The notes under the pieces: generated by a model
Seen by the model: only the letters and a program-made list of their open reading frames with translations
Told to the model about the DNA's origin: nothing
The model's database searches: none
Assembly (NCBI GenBank): GCA_026874595.1
Contig: CM049315.1
Location: forward strand, 8,428,664 to 8,492,663
DNA length: 64,000 nucleotides
Direction of reading: 5' to 3'
Source of the DNA: Sipunculus nudus
Lineage: Eukaryota > Annelida > Sipuncula > Golfingiida > Sipunculidae
Translations under genes and position numbers: made by a program
Shown: one piece after another, positions 20,691-33,311 of the stretch
How positions within the stretch are numbered: the stretch's first letter is position 1
Layout of the letters: every line of letters starts with the position of its first letter

Positions 20691-21904
20691 GCAAGAATTA
20701 AACTACTCAAAAACCTTCAACTTTGATCTTGAATGCATTCATGAAAACATTTAGAAAATATCCATTTTCAAAGCCTTTCTTTTTACCTGTTATTTCATTC
20801 AAGTATTCAAGTTCATGGAGTTTTGGAGTATTTGGATCCAGATTTAAAAGCCCTCTTTTTCCTGTGACCTTCACATCGTCTTTCATGGTGTAATAGCATT
20901 AGTGTTCGAGTACTGAGCCGTGCTGCACAGGATCGATTCCAGCGAGGACCAACTTCTGCTCTTTCATGTGATATTCATGAATTATAATGTATACATGTAC
21001 TTACACATTTCTGAATAATAATATGTCTTTCATCAACAGATAACGCCGCAGTAGGAAATATAAGAGAAGACAATAAGTAGTAGCAATATTTTATTCAGCT
21101 GTCCCAAATGTAGGTACTGATTGTAAATTCGCTCCCATTAGAGATCTTTCGATTTAATTTTCTTATGGTATAATTATTTTGATTTCAGCTAACAGATTCT
21201 GAAATTTGAATAAAATTGCCCAAACCTGGACAAGTTTCAGAAGTTTTAAAATAAGGCATTTCATATTTAACTGTATCGTCTGCTGATCAAGCGTGCATCC
21301 CGGGCAAGCTTCACTGGGAGCCAAACTACAAGGCTGCAGGAGCTTTATCAAATCAAATGAGCTAGCTGTCTGGTAACCCAAACAGCTCCCCCAAACAAGA
21401 TTTGCGCTTTCAACATGACCAGCATTTGTGAAATTTCATGCGAGTCAGTTCATGAACTTTTCAGTAAAAAAAACACAAAAAGCAACTATTTCACAATAAT
21501 CATGTATTATTGGTCGCCCTAAATATTGCTATTTATGTTTATATAGATAGCTTTAAGGACATTAGACGAATGAAAACACGTTTTCACTCAAACCAGTAGT
21601 AAGATGTAATCCTTCCGTTTTGCGTTGTTAAATCAAATTAGTTAATACCAATCATTAAGAGATTTTATTTATTTTATAACATGTTTTCTTTTAATTAAGT
21701 GTAACTTAACCTTTTAAGACTGATCCCTGGCTCCATTTGTATAGTTTCATAGTTTCAGTCATTTATTATATCTGTACTAGATATATTTATCCCTCATTGA
21801 CAGCTGGGCGCCATGGCACTCGGGTCCCGTGTTACCGAGATATCAGGGGAATTTTTTTTCAAGCATATTTTTTTTTTTTCAATTAATCGGAGTTAGCACC
21901 TATA

Positions 21905-22109
21905 TGTAGTAGGAACAGATTGAATGACTTGCCCATGGGACCGGGACACGTAGTAGGACCCCCCCAGTTTTACACCAGAAGACCACCGAGGAGTGTCGTG
22001 TGTATAAGGGCCGAGCGGTAGAGAGCCATCGAGGAGTCCATGTCCGATTGCAGCTGCCTGTTGGCGTGTTTTAGGTCGTACTACGAGGTGAGACTACCCA
22101 CATCTACTA
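21905..22109 (+). repeat. LTR of duplicate copy
   Basis: Differs from the 10414 LTR by only one extra C and one G-to-C change. The primer-binding site follows at 22113. Confidence 0.95.
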
Positions 22110-22702
22110 TAATGGCGACGAAGGATGATTTGGAGCATGTTTAGCCCCGGTTTTACCTCTTAGATAGTCGGTAGTCGTTGTATCTAAATCTTAGCTCGGC
22201 AAGGAGCCGCCATTTTGCTTGGCGCGCTAGTCAAAAACTTTGGTCCCTTTGCTGACTTCAGCAGTCGAGACAAGCTTTCGTACAGCGTTGTCTTGTGTTT
22301 TCTTAACTGGACAATTAGTTGTTCCTGCCTGTTATTGTACTGGATAGAGCTGTCAATAGTCTTAGTGCTTGCAATAGTCGAATTTCGGTCTTCTCCATAT
22401 CGTCTTGATCAGAGCTGTGATCACGTGACCCCGTGTTTCTGGTCAAGATCCCCGAAATTCTTAACTCTGAACGATTTTTTGTCACGTATTTCTTTGAGTA
22501 TTGCCCTAGAATATTTCATATTCTTCTCTGCCCCCTTGATTTGCTGCAATTTCTGTGGTTACAGGCAATTTTCCTTTATATACCTTGTTAGGATCGGAGT
22601 TTGTACGAGTTTATACTCGAATGCTATTACTGTAGTATTAGCCCCTTTTGTAGTTCACAGTCTGCCTGTACTGAGGCCCAATCTTGTATTTTTAATGTGC
22701 AG

Positions 22703-23108
22703 GTAAGATCAAGGTTGTTTGCTGACAAATTTTTTTTTAAGCCGTCAGTAGTAGAAGGTGGGTAAGCAGGGAGCATGAGGTAACCCCATATTGCTGTTAT
22801 TGTATTGTGCTTCCACCAAGTTCTTTTATAGTCTACTATAGACTGGACAGGTACCTCTAGTATACTAGATCCCGATACTTTTTGCGTTATTTTCCATATT
22901 CCTCTTTAAACTGTATAGATCAGGACCCTGTGCATGCACTTTGCTGGCTTACTTGCTTGTTCATGTTGGAGAGCCCCTATTATCTTTGTTGTTGGCTGTG
23001 AGACTGGCATTGCTTTTTGCTAACGTTTGCGCATAACTATTTGGCTTGCATTGTTTGTTTTACTAACCATTGAAATTCCTTGCGTGCATTTGGCTACCTC
23101 TCCAACAG
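22703..23108 (+). other. Candidate leader intron (copy 2)
   Basis: Same GTAAGA donor and CAACAG acceptor as 11211-11616, and the same 406-base length. Confidence 0.35.
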
Positions 23109-23142
23109 GAGACCTTCCCTGTCCCTTGTTACAACTGGCACC

Positions 23143-23481
23143 ATGGCTCAGTTTCAAAATTCTATTGATGTCAGTTCTGCTTCGATGTCCCAATTGGTCA
23201 CCTATTTCACGGATATGCTGTCCCCAGCCACTATCCACCACATTGTTCGGTTGCGTGAGTCAACCCCTGATTTTGGCCTACCTGATTTGGCTAATGCTAC
23301 TGGTCTAGCTTTAACCTTTTGGGGGCGTCTTTCCCGGGAAGGCAAGATTCGTCTTTCGGGTAAGACGGGTGGGCCCCCAAATCCCGGCCCAACCGATTCC
23401 TCCATAGATCGAATTCTTCATGCACTTCCTCCCGAAGCTGTATATGTCCCGCCACCTAATACTAGAGGGAGGGGAGTGTAG
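23143..23481 (+). pseudogene. gag: Gag part 1 (copy 2)
   Basis: Identical to the first copy except for one Thr-to-Pro change (CTACC to CTCCC region near 23430). Same TAG stop. Confidence 0.6.
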
Positions 23482-23510
23482 GAGGTGACTGTTTACCCAA
23501 GTCTAGAGGT

Positions 23511-23795
23511 GTGGGAATGCGAAGTGGTCCCAGCGTAGACCAAACCCAGCCTGAACTCAGTCGTCATGCTGGAGCCCCCAGTAATGAAGGTAGTGGTCCA
23601 GGTTCAACGGCTGGATATTCCCAGCAAGGTATGAGCAACCTTGAAGTGTTAACGATGATTGGGAATCCAGGTCCTCTGTCCACCCAGGGCGATATTAGGG
23701 GGGAAGTATACTATCAAGGAACAAATGAGGGTTTTGACCCGGCTACAGGTCCCGCTTTAAGCGTGCGTCGGACTTTTCTGCCCCCTTACCAGTGA
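23511..23795 (+). pseudogene. gag: Gag part 2 (copy 2)
   Basis: Identical protein to 12019-12303, with the same TGA overlap with the next frame. Confidence 0.5.
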
Positions 23796-24208
23796 AATCA
23801 CGCCCGGGCACTCAACCGGCCTCAGGTAATGTGGGTCCCGATAATCACACACACCGGGAGGCGTACGACCAGGGCGTCCTCTGGGCTCAGCCTACTAGAT
23901 CCAGCCGAGTTAGCAACAAGAAACGGTCTTCAAGGCCTACGAAGAGTGTAGACAGACACTCAAGGCGTCGCCAGCATAGGGCCAGTTCCTCTGAGTCAAG
24001 CGACTCAACCTCGGAAGAACGTGGCGGCACACGGCCCCGTAAGAAGCATCACCGGCGTCGGGCTAGGTCCATTAGCTTTAGTGATGGTTCGAGGCATAGG
24101 AGAAGGGATAACCGAGCCAGTTCTTACTCCGAAGATTCAGAATACTCTTGTTCACCTCACCGCCATGGCGTCAGAAGGAGGAGAAGGAGCCCACCCTGCA
24201 AACAATAA
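23792..24208 (+). pseudogene. gag: Gag part 3, cut off (copy 2)
   Basis: Retains the Arg/Ser-rich region, then breaks at codon 133. It ends after four residues encoded by the satellite element. Capsid and zinc knuckle are lost. Confidence 0.85.
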
Positions 24209-26500
24209 TGCGTTCTAAAAACGTCCTCACAACATTTTAGTTAGGTTCGGATAACATTATTCTGAAACGTTCTGTGCACGCAAAAATGTATGGTTTTATG
24301 TACGGACTGTGAACGTAAAATCAGACGTTCGTTGCCGTTGTTTTTATTACGTGTTTGCAACGTTTTATCAAGTCGTTGTAGTTATGTTAAGAATACGTCT
24401 AATAAACGTTTGCTCCTAGTACAATGCTAACGTGTAAGCAACATTTCTGTTAAAACGTTCTGTGCACGCAAAAATGTATGGTTTTATGTACGGTCTGTGA
24501 ACGTAAAATCAAACGTTCGTTGTCGTAGTTTTTATAACGTGTTTGCAACGGTCATCAAGTCGTTGTAGTAATGTTTGGAAAACGTCTGATAAACGTTCGC
24601 TATTAGCATAATGCTAACGTGTAAGCAACATTTCTGTTAAAACGTTCTGTGCACGCAAAAATGTATGGTTTTGTGTACGGACTTTGAACATAAAATCAAA
24701 CGTTCGTTGTCGTTTTTATAACGTGTTTGCAACGGTCATCAAGTCGTTGTAATTATGTTAAGAATACGCCTTATAAACGTTTGCTCTAAGTATAATGCTA
24801 ATGTGTAAGCAATATTTCTGTTAAAACGTTCTGTGCACGCAAAAATGTATGGTTTTATGTACGGACTGTGAACGTAAAATCAAACGTTCGTTGTCGTTGT
24901 TTTTATTACGTGTTTGCAACGGTCATCAAGTCGTTGTAGTAATGTTAGGAAAACGTCTCATAAACGTTTGCTCCTAGTACAATGCTAATGTGTAAGCAAC
25001 ATTTCTGTTAAAACGTTCTGTGCACGCAAAAATGTATGGTTTTATGTACGGTCTGTGAACGTAAAATCAAACGTTCGTTGTCGTAGTTTTTATAACGTGT
25101 TTGCAACGGTCATCAAGTCGTTGTAGTAATGTTAGGAAAACGTCTGATAAACGTTCGCTATTAGTATAATGCTAACGTGTAAGCAACATTTCTGTTAAAA
25201 CGTTCTGTGCACGCAAAAATGTATGGTTTTGTGTACGGACTTTGAACATAAAATCAAACGTTCGTTGTCGTTGTTTTCATTACGTGTTTGCAACGGTCAT
25301 CAAGTCGTTGTAATTATGTTAAGAATACGCCTTATAAACGTTTGCTATAAGTATAAAGCTAATGTGTAAGCAACATTTATGTTAAAACGTTCTGTGCACG
25401 CAAAAATGTATGGTTTTATGTACGGACTGTGAACGTAAAATCAAACGTTCGTTGTCGTTTTTATTACGTGTTTGTGACGTTCATCAAGTCGTTGTAGTAA
25501 TGTTAGGAAAACGTCTCATAAACGTTTGCTGTTAGTATAATGCTAACGTGTAAGCAACATTTCTGTTAAAACGTTTTGTGCACGCAAAAATGTATGGTTT
25601 TGTGTACGGACTTTGAACATAAAATAAAACGTTTGTTGTCGTTGTTTTTATTACGTTTTTGCAACGTTTCATCAAGTAGTTGTAGTTGCGTTAAGAATAC
25701 GTGTCATAAACGTTTGGTCTTTGTATAATGCTAACGTGTAGGAAACATTTCCGTTAAAACGTTCTGTGCACGCAAAAATGTATGGTTTTATGTACGGACT
25801 TTGAACGCGAAGCCAAACGTTCTTTGTTGCGTTTTTATAACGTGTCCGCAATGTTCATATAATCGTTGCAGTAATGTTGGGAATACGTCTAACCAACATT
25901 TGCTCTTAATTATAATGATAACATGTAAGCAACGTTTCTGTTAAAACGTTCTTAGCACATACAAATGTATGGTTTTTTTTGTACGGACTTTGAATGTAAA
26001 ACCAAACGTCCTTTGTCATCGTTTTTATTACGTGCCTGCAATGTTTCATTAAATCATTAGAGTTATGTTTGGAATACGTCTCACCGACGTTTGTTCTTAG
26101 GTATAATGATAACATGTTAGAAACGTTTCTGTTAGAACGTTCTTAGCACATACTAATGTATGGTTTTATGTACGGACTTTGATCGTAAACCCTAACGTTC
26201 TTCATAGTTTTTATTTCTTGTATGAAAAGTTTCACTTTATCTTTGTAGATACGCTGGGAATGTCTCATACATATTTGCTCTTAGTTTAATAAAGTGTTAG
26301 CAACATTTTTGATAACGTTCTTTGGTCACATAAATGTGGTTTTATCTACGGAATATTTAACGTAAGATAACACCTTCTTTGTCGACGATTTTCTCATGAA
26401 TCTACAACGTTTCACAATGTTGTTGCAGTTACGTTGGGAATACATCCCATCAATGTTTGCTCCTAAGTATAATGATAACATGTTAACGATATTCTTAAAA
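24194..26500 (+). repeat. Satellite-bearing element, ~187-bp units with trimeric order
   Basis: Starts CCCTGCAAAC, a MITE-like terminus. About 13 units follow; CGTTCTGTGCACG-type anchors lie at 24268, 24456, 24643, 24827, 25014, 25201, 25388, 25572, 25760, 25947, 26138 and 26316. The variable part cycles GTCTNATAAACGTTTGCTCC, GTCTGATAAACGTTCGCTAT, GCCTTATAAACGTTTGCT with a 558-561-bp period (24456-25014-25572). Each unit is studded with AACGTT or ACGT. Units decay from 25900 on, and no right terminus is seen. Short frames inside (for example minus 25906-26115) are not genes. Confidence 0.9.
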
Positions 26501-27212
26501 CATAAAAAATGTATTGCTAAGGTACAAAAATACCGGAAAAGGGGAAAGTGCTCAATGCCTGTATACTCGATATATCCTAATATTTGTTCACTCGGAGTAA
26601 GTCCATTGAAAAATAGTCTATATCAAGTTAACATTAATTCTGTTAAACAGTTTTGAGTATTTTAACCAATATCTTGATGATTCAACAAGTTATCAACATG
26701 TTGACAATTCTTATGATCTGTCACCGACCGTGTGAACCGGCATGATTAATCCACATACATTAATACATTTTAAAAGAAAGTACATTGTACTTTATTTATA
26801 CAGCACAGAGTAGGCTTTCATATAACTGGCAATACTTCAGCTTCTGATTAGACCGCAGGTGTATTTTCCATTTCAGTCTGTGGAAGACATTTTCAATGAA
26901 GTGTTAAAATTGATGAGTGCATGTGCATAGCTTTAATCATAAATCTGACCATGACAGTGGTTTCCAGTCATATCTATTGTTTTCCATTTGTCAAATCCAT
27001 TTACCAACAGTTAGGTACCAACCAAACGTTCTCTTCATGTATTCAACAAAATACTAAAAGACATTAAAATTATTTATTTATTTTACAACAGAGTCAGAGT
27101 ACTTGTAGTACTCTCAGAGTTCAAGTATTTCTGTGTGATACCACTCTTGGTCCCTCTCAGCCTTTCTTCTTTAAGTTTTTACACGGCCTGTAAAAGAAAA
27201 GTAAGTTAATTG

Positions 27213-27220
<8 letters not shown>
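26501..27220. other. AT-rich noncoding stretch
   Basis: No gene, tRNA or clear repeat is seen between the satellite and the AT microsatellite. Confidence 0.5.

Positions 27221-27262
<42 letters not shown>
27217..27262. repeat. (AT)n microsatellite
   Basis: Alternating AT run of about 46 bases, with further degenerate AT-rich sequence to 27420. Confidence 0.9.
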
Positions 27263-27270
<8 letters not shown>

Positions 27271-27436
27271 TATATTTATATGTTCAATTACTTTAAATCG
27301 ACTTCATCTATTTTGTATTCAGTAATTTCATAAGAGCATTGTTAAAGTTGCTCGTACTCTTCAAGTATTGGGAACAATACAAATACTATTTTTATATATA
27401 TTTATTAATATATATTTATAGTCCAATACTTATTTA

Positions 27437-27646
27437 ATGGCAGAAAAACATAGCATTCCTGCAAACTGTCTTACAGGACCCCCTTCCCCTTTATTCATGC
27501 ATAACAACATACAGCGCACAACTATAGGTGTTTCTACACTGAAAGAAGTCACCCAGGCATCATTCCAGCTGACTTATATATTTGTACTGGCTACAATATT
27601 TTTCGTACTGGTTATCTTGAGGAACTCTACAAATTCTGTAAAATAA
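27437..27646 (+). CDS. Small ORF with a transmembrane-like segment
   Basis: 69 codons with a true ATG. Residues about 44-62 (FQLTYIFVLATIFFVLVIL) are hydrophobic enough for one membrane span. No family is recognised, and the AT-rich context makes chance likely. It could be an exon fragment. Confidence 0.15.
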   Translation: MAEKHSIPANCLTGPPSPLFMHNNIQRTTIGVSTLKEVTQASFQLTYIFVLATIFFVLVILRNSTNSVK

Positions 27647-28890
27647 GCCAAAAAGGCCATTGTGACCTTATCACCCACGTGGTGATCCAATAATTACAAT
27701 TAGTGCCCTGCAATACATCCAAATTCCACAGGTTGAGTGAATGAAAATTTGTAACAGAATTTAAACGCATGGATCTCAACTTGTAATTAATGGATTAGTA
27801 ATTTCAATAAATGAGTTAATACTATTCTGTCCAAAAAGTGTGAAATGGGCAAAATGATAATTTAAAAAAAAATTGATATGGTCAATCTCTACCCAGGTCT
27901 GAAAAAAAGAATGTCCGAAGTTAAAACCCATTGATTAACCATTAAGTACTATATAATATACGCTGAAACTTCAATTGCTTTTTCCGTTTGTGTTTTTTTA
28001 CAAAACAAATGACGCTCATGGTTCATGACACTCAGCATGGTGACATGCTGACAATATGTCCATGCACAGGCAACAAATTAAGATAATATAGGTGGTATCA
28101 TCATTCATGCATATTAGCATAAGTTCATCAAGACTCATTAGCACACCAAATTTGATGAAAATCCATCCAGCCATTTATGAGGAATCCGGCAATTTGTGTG
28201 TAAATTGCATTATTTCTGGGTGCTCAAACATGCTCCGCAACTTTTCACAGTGACCTGATATTAGCATGACGCTACATCCCCATAAAAAATCTTGGACAAA
28301 ATTCTGGGGTCCTCCCACCCTACTGCTACTTAATAGGCCATCATTGAGGTAATCAGTTGATACAGACCTGATCAGCAGTGTGATAATGATCCCAGTGGGG
28401 AGCCATTAATCACTGCCGAACTACTTTTTTTGGTTTGGGGTGGGGGGTTGAAAGGGACGGGGAGAAAAGCTTGTCAATTTTGCTTCATAAAGTTTTACGG
28501 AATACAAATGGGGGAAAATATTTTTGATCAAGACATGCTCAGGAGTCACAGAGTTTATTGTTTAGAGCAAGGGAAATAGAATGTGTTCCTAAAAGAAACA
28601 GTGTGGGTATCTAGATAGTGTAGAAAAACATGACTACATGGGACAATTATGATTGCACATACTGGTCCCACAAATCATGCCAAACAGTGACAACTTTTGG
28701 AAAGAGGAAATACTGTGCACAATGCTTGAAATGACTTGGATCATGTTTACGACACGTGGTTGCATTTTTAAATCAATGTCAACCCAATATGCATGGTATA
28801 GGTAGACTACAATGAGACCTAAATTATTTAGGTATGTTCGGTATAGAGACTTAATTTGGATCTATAATGTCCTCAGTCAGCTTTATTTCC
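27647..28890. other. Noncoding stretch
   Basis: No gene is seen. The region 28120-28200 holds the phrase AAATTTGATGAAAATCCATCC, shared in style with the tandem units at 35190-35625. A G-rich run lies at 28430-28465. Confidence 0.4.
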
Positions 28891-29098
28891 CAGGAGCGGA
28901 TCAATGGGGAGGGTCAAGGGGGGCCCGGACCCCCCCCCCATCCCTTTTTCAGTCATTGCAACCTTTTTTTAAGGGTTTCCGACCTATTTTTGCGGCCTGG
29001 ACCCCCCTTTTCCGAACCTGGGGACCTATTTTTTAGCTTTTGTCATTTGTCCTCTTGTGTTGGACCCCTCCTTTTCCTAAATCCTGGATCCGCCCCTG
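28891..29098. mobile_element. hAT-like MITE, 208 bp
   Basis: Inverted ends CAGGAGCGGATC (28891) and GATCCGCCCCTG (29087-29098), one mismatch in 12. CAG(G)GGCGGATC ends are typical of hAT-derived miniature elements. The interior is rich in C and T runs and noncoding. The flanks are similar but do not give an exact 8-bp duplication. Confidence 0.6.
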
Positions 29099-30089
29099 TT
29101 TCTTAGGTAAGAAGGAGGAGATTATGATACAGGCAGGACCATAATGGATTATAGGGAGTTTATGTTGATATGGCATCAGATGAAGTATTAATATTAAAAC
29201 TATAGTGTTTTGTAGTTGTATTTTTGTATGTTTGTGTCTGAATTATGAGAATGAAAGCGAGGTAGTTAATGTTTAAGTTAGTACTTTGCAATGATGCAAC
29301 AAATATATTCTAATTATGAGTTGTCTCAATGATATTAACTGATTATGTGTGTAAGCTGACACTGTATAAATGAATTTATAATAATAGTCAACGCAAAGTG
29401 CTGTGTTAATTCAAACAACAATGTTGTTCTTTATTTCTTTTAAACTAAATTTATCGCAATTTTAGAAGTTTTCATCCTATATCCCTGATTTCAAAAGTGC
29501 TAGAATATAGTACATAGTGTTTACTGATAATAATTTTAGGTTTACACTTTACAAATGTACTTAGCTTATCAATTTCATATAGTATTGATTTTTTACGAGC
29601 CAATGTTTATCAGCTGAATAATTATATGCACAAGATACATACTTATTTATTAAAGGGTGTGCTATCATGATTCTTTAGGTCTTTAGTGAAAAGTGATGCT
29701 CTTATGTATTAAAATATTTTAAAGTAAATTTATAACAATTCTGTAAGTTCTAGATCTTTGCAAGTGCTTGAATATAATATCTGTGACAGTGCTTCAATGT
29801 AGATATAACTATTTTTCTGTGAGATTTTTGTATATTTATGTATTAATGTGTGTCTGCCTCATGATTGTGAATTATGACTATTAAAATGGTTTCGTTAAGT
29901 GTTAAGGGTGCCAAATCACCTATAAAGCATGTTGAATTTACATGAAAAATAGCTTCCTCCCTTTAAAATAATTGTATTACATGTTCCCCCTGCCCTGAGA
30001 CCATTTGCCTAAAAACAGTGGACTGGGCGCGATCAAAGGTGTCAACAAGAACATAGTGCGTTGAACTCTGTGCATAGCTGAGCCACAGC
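29099..30089. other. AT-rich noncoding stretch
   Basis: No gene is seen. Two loosely similar blocks (29200-29300 and 29800-29900, around TTTTTGTATRTTTRTGT) may be an old duplication. Confidence 0.35.
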
Positions 30090-30835
30090 TTTCTCAGGAG
30101 ACCTTTTTAGAAACCCTCAGAATGTCAAGTAAGAAGATTCTATGTCCAATGGTTATGAATTGTGCCCTGCTTTGGTATCAAATTTTCAATTATTCTGGGG
30201 TGAGCTTATAAGCCCCAAAGCAAGGAGAATATATGTAACTGAGACCTAATTTCTAGTTTTCAAGGAGTGTTTTTCATCAACCTCCCTGGATGTCAAGTAA
30301 GAAGATTCTAGGACTAACGGTTACGATTTGTGCCCTGTTAACGGATGACCACATATTTAAAGGTGTCAAAATAGAGAAAAAATGTGTTAAAATTAGAAAA
30401 AAAAATACAAGTGGCCCCACCAGTCTGCAGGAAATGATGAAACACTCCATGTTCAATATGCATGCAAAGAATCATGGTGATCAATGCATTAGTTGTTCAG
30501 ATACTGGTGCTTTTGTATCAAATTTTTAATATTCTGGGGGTGCTTCTGACCTGGGCATAGCTCATAGGATATGGACAACAGTGACCTAGTTTCAGGTTTC
30601 AAAGGAGACTTTTCATGGACTTCCCAGGATGTCAAGTAAAATATTCTAGTTCAAGTAGTTATGATTTGTGCCCTGTTGACAGATGACTGCATCTTTAAAT
30701 AAACAGTTGAAACACTCCATGATGAAGATGCATGCACAGAATCATGGTGATCAATGCATTAGTGTTCAGATACTTGAGCTTTTGTATCACATTTTTTTAT
30801 TATTCGGGGGGGGGGGGGGGGGTTATTATTCCTCA
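30090..30835 (+). repeat. Tandem repeat family R2 fragment, two-plus units
   Basis: Units hold AGAAGATTCTA, GTTACGATTTGTGCCCTGTTAAC, AATCATGGTGATCAATGCA and TTATTCTGGGG, the same family as 53330-55564. The poly-G run at 30804-30822 is an expansion of the family's own TTCTGGGGGG motif. No terminal hairpin is seen. Confidence 0.75.
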
Positions 30836-31094
30836 TGACCTCAGATTCAATAAAGTTCTTACATAAATAAGTAAAGTATAAAATCCATGTCAACCCAAAC
30901 TGGAGTTACCATCCAGAAACAAATTTTTGGAAGGACAAACATGGTGATTACTGTAGGGCAGCCAGATGAAACCAAAGTTACTGTAATTATTGACCTGATT
31001 GTGTCAATACATTTTTTATTTTCAAAATAAAGAAATACGTTAAAAACAAAAAAAAATACAGGCAGCAACACCTGTCCTCAGTAGAGGAAGAAAC

Positions 31095-32105
31095 AGTCAA
31101 GATAAACATCTCTCAGCTGAGTTTTGGAAAATTATTTCTTTGGGTTTTTTTTTTCATATATATTAGCATTTGTAAAACTAAGAGGAAAAGGCCCTGCTAA
31201 GATGAAACCTTACAAATTATAGAATATGGACATGAGAAAAGCATAATAATAAACATTAATTTATCAACTGAGATAAAATGCTGTAAAAATTTGGTATAAA
31301 TTGCATATGCACTGTTTAATAAATGAAACTTGAGGCTTGAAACCATTAAATGATGCAACAAGGAATAAATAGGCCTAAGTGTTATATGAAAGGATACAGT
31401 TCATTGACAAACAATTAAGGGACCCATGGGTCACATCACTCAGCTGAATTTTGGAAAATATTACCAAATGCAAAATAAATTTTGGTTTTTGATATATATA
31501 TTAGCAGTTGATAATCTATGAGTAATTGGCCCTGCTAAAATGAAACTTTTTTTTTTTAAATTACAGAATAACTGACTTGAGCCAAAGTTAAATAATAAAC
31601 ATTAATATATCAACTGAGATAAATTGCTGTAAAAATTTAAATGAGCATGAACAAAATTTAATAAGTATGTTTAAACAAGCCAATTAGGTATATATAAATT
31701 GCATTTGCACTGTGTTATAAACAAAACTGTTTAATGATGCAATAAAAAAATAAAGCAATACTGACATAATATCTGGTATGATTAGAGGAAATATATAGAG
31801 GAACATGAAATATGATCAAAAACGGATCAGTGGTTTTTATATCAGGCAGCCTTGAATTAAGTGCAACAATGGGTTTTAAATGGAAAAATGAGGTTTTTCC
31901 TTAATATCTCAAAGGAATGAATGTCATAGTGACTCGATATTGGATATGGTAGGAGATTTTTTAGACATCTAAATGTATGCCAAATTTTTGATTAATAGGT
32001 CCAAGAGTTTTAAATTATGCCGTGTTCATGGCCAGATGGCCAGACAGATGGACAAGGGACCATGACTATAGCTCAGATGACTAACAGTCAGCTGAGCTAA
32101 AAATG
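31095..32105 (+). repeat. Hairpin-ended element, R1 copy C
   Basis: Two diverged direct repeats (about 31095-31385 and 31425-31765: CTCAGCTGA, GGAAAA, GGCCCTGCTAA, AATAATAAACATTAAT) are followed by the R1 block in plus orientation (31880-32070). A GACAGATGGACAAGG microsatellite and a terminal hairpin (arms CTCAGATGACT and AGTCAGCTGAG, 32072-32096) then CTAAAAAT end it. This is the best complete 3' end of R1. Confidence 0.65.
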
Positions 32106-33309
32106 TGTGTATGTAATCAAGTTTTCAATATTTAAATATAAGGCCATATGAGCGAAAAAATTAATCCCATATTCCTGATTAACTAAGTAAATTCAGTTTA
32201 TTTAGTTTTATTCATATCAAGGGCCAGTCAACCTTAAGAGAAATGAATGAAATGTAAATAAAGAATTATCTCTCACTAAATCTTAAAATATGTCGGCGAG
32301 CACTTACATAAGTTTCTAATATTTTATCACATTTGAATATTAGGATTCAAACCCTGCAAATTTTTCAAGTCTCAACAAAAAAATTAATACAGAAATTATA
32401 AGAATATTCATCTTGTTTATTAGTCCTGTGTATTGAACGGGTGTGTTGGGGAGGAGAAGTACCAAGCATGTGCGAAAATGTTCAGTTTTAACCCGGCACA
32501 TTGGTAAAACCCTCGGCATGTTTGTTGAATTTATGACAGCATGAATACAAGCATGGCTCGTACAGGTTACAATAGGCAGGCAGCTTGCATACAATACAGG
32601 AAATGACCCGTGTCCATGGAGACAGTGTTTCAGTTTGGGTTGTGAGCTCACATGTATACTATTGTTTTAATTCATCATTCTTAGCATGATATTGAGATTA
32701 TGGGCAGAACGTTAACCACAATATGAATGCAACCTGATGCAAGACCACTGCGATGCATTCCTTGATATTACTTGTATCACAACTCGAGTAGGCTTAACAG
32801 CCCAATTATCCAATTGCCTACTGAGGCTGGTTGTCACGGCTAGGAAAATGATGGCAACCACTAATTTGCATCTTAGAGAATTTTATGCAATAAAAGTGTC
32901 AATGTACACTATCTCTGATATAATACTGCTGAGTAAGATATTCTTCCTTAGGTCCTGAAACTGCAAAAATATTTTATCCAGACATGAATGTATGGTTCCC
33001 CTGTCATACTGCTGGACAAAAACATTGTACCCTAGAAGGTATCAATTTTTTTTTTTTTGGGGGGGGGGGGGGGGACCTGATCTATTCTGTTGCACTGATA
33101 TTGTAGTAATTAGATATTCAACCATGATTCAGAGGGATTGACCAATACTCTCGGTTGGAAGATGTTGTTAGAAAGTATACTAAAACAGCTAATGATCGGT
33201 CTGGTTTATGTTAAGTGGTGAGGTATTTGCTTCTTCAAAAGCACATGCAAAAAGAATCACATATCATGCACCCTGGCTTGTGGAAACTGTGGGGGCTCTA
33301 GCTGCATAT
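32106..33309. other. Noncoding stretch
   Basis: No gene recognised. A T-run then poly-G run lies at 33046-33074. Short frames at 32340-32651 (minus) and 32737-32958 have no recognisable features. Confidence 0.4.
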
Positions 33310-33311
33310 AA

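Larger units (their letters stand above)
20836..24193 (+). repeat. Direct duplication, copy 2 (truncated LTR element)
   Basis: Duplicate of 9348-12701, including the outer flank and the SINE head (20878-20951, B box 20930-20940). The left junction shares ATCCAG with the start of copy 1, suggesting a tandem duplication of an 11.49-kb unit (9348-20835). The copy ends at GGAGCCCA, where a satellite element starting CCCTGCA begins. The rest of Gag, protease, integrase and TatD are absent here. Confidence 0.95.

Noticed and set aside
24268-26480. Regular repeats that could suggest a CRISPR array
   Set aside because: Units are 187 bp of continuous similar sequence with no unique spacers, in eukaryotic TE-rich DNA. 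The same applies to 44985-48364.
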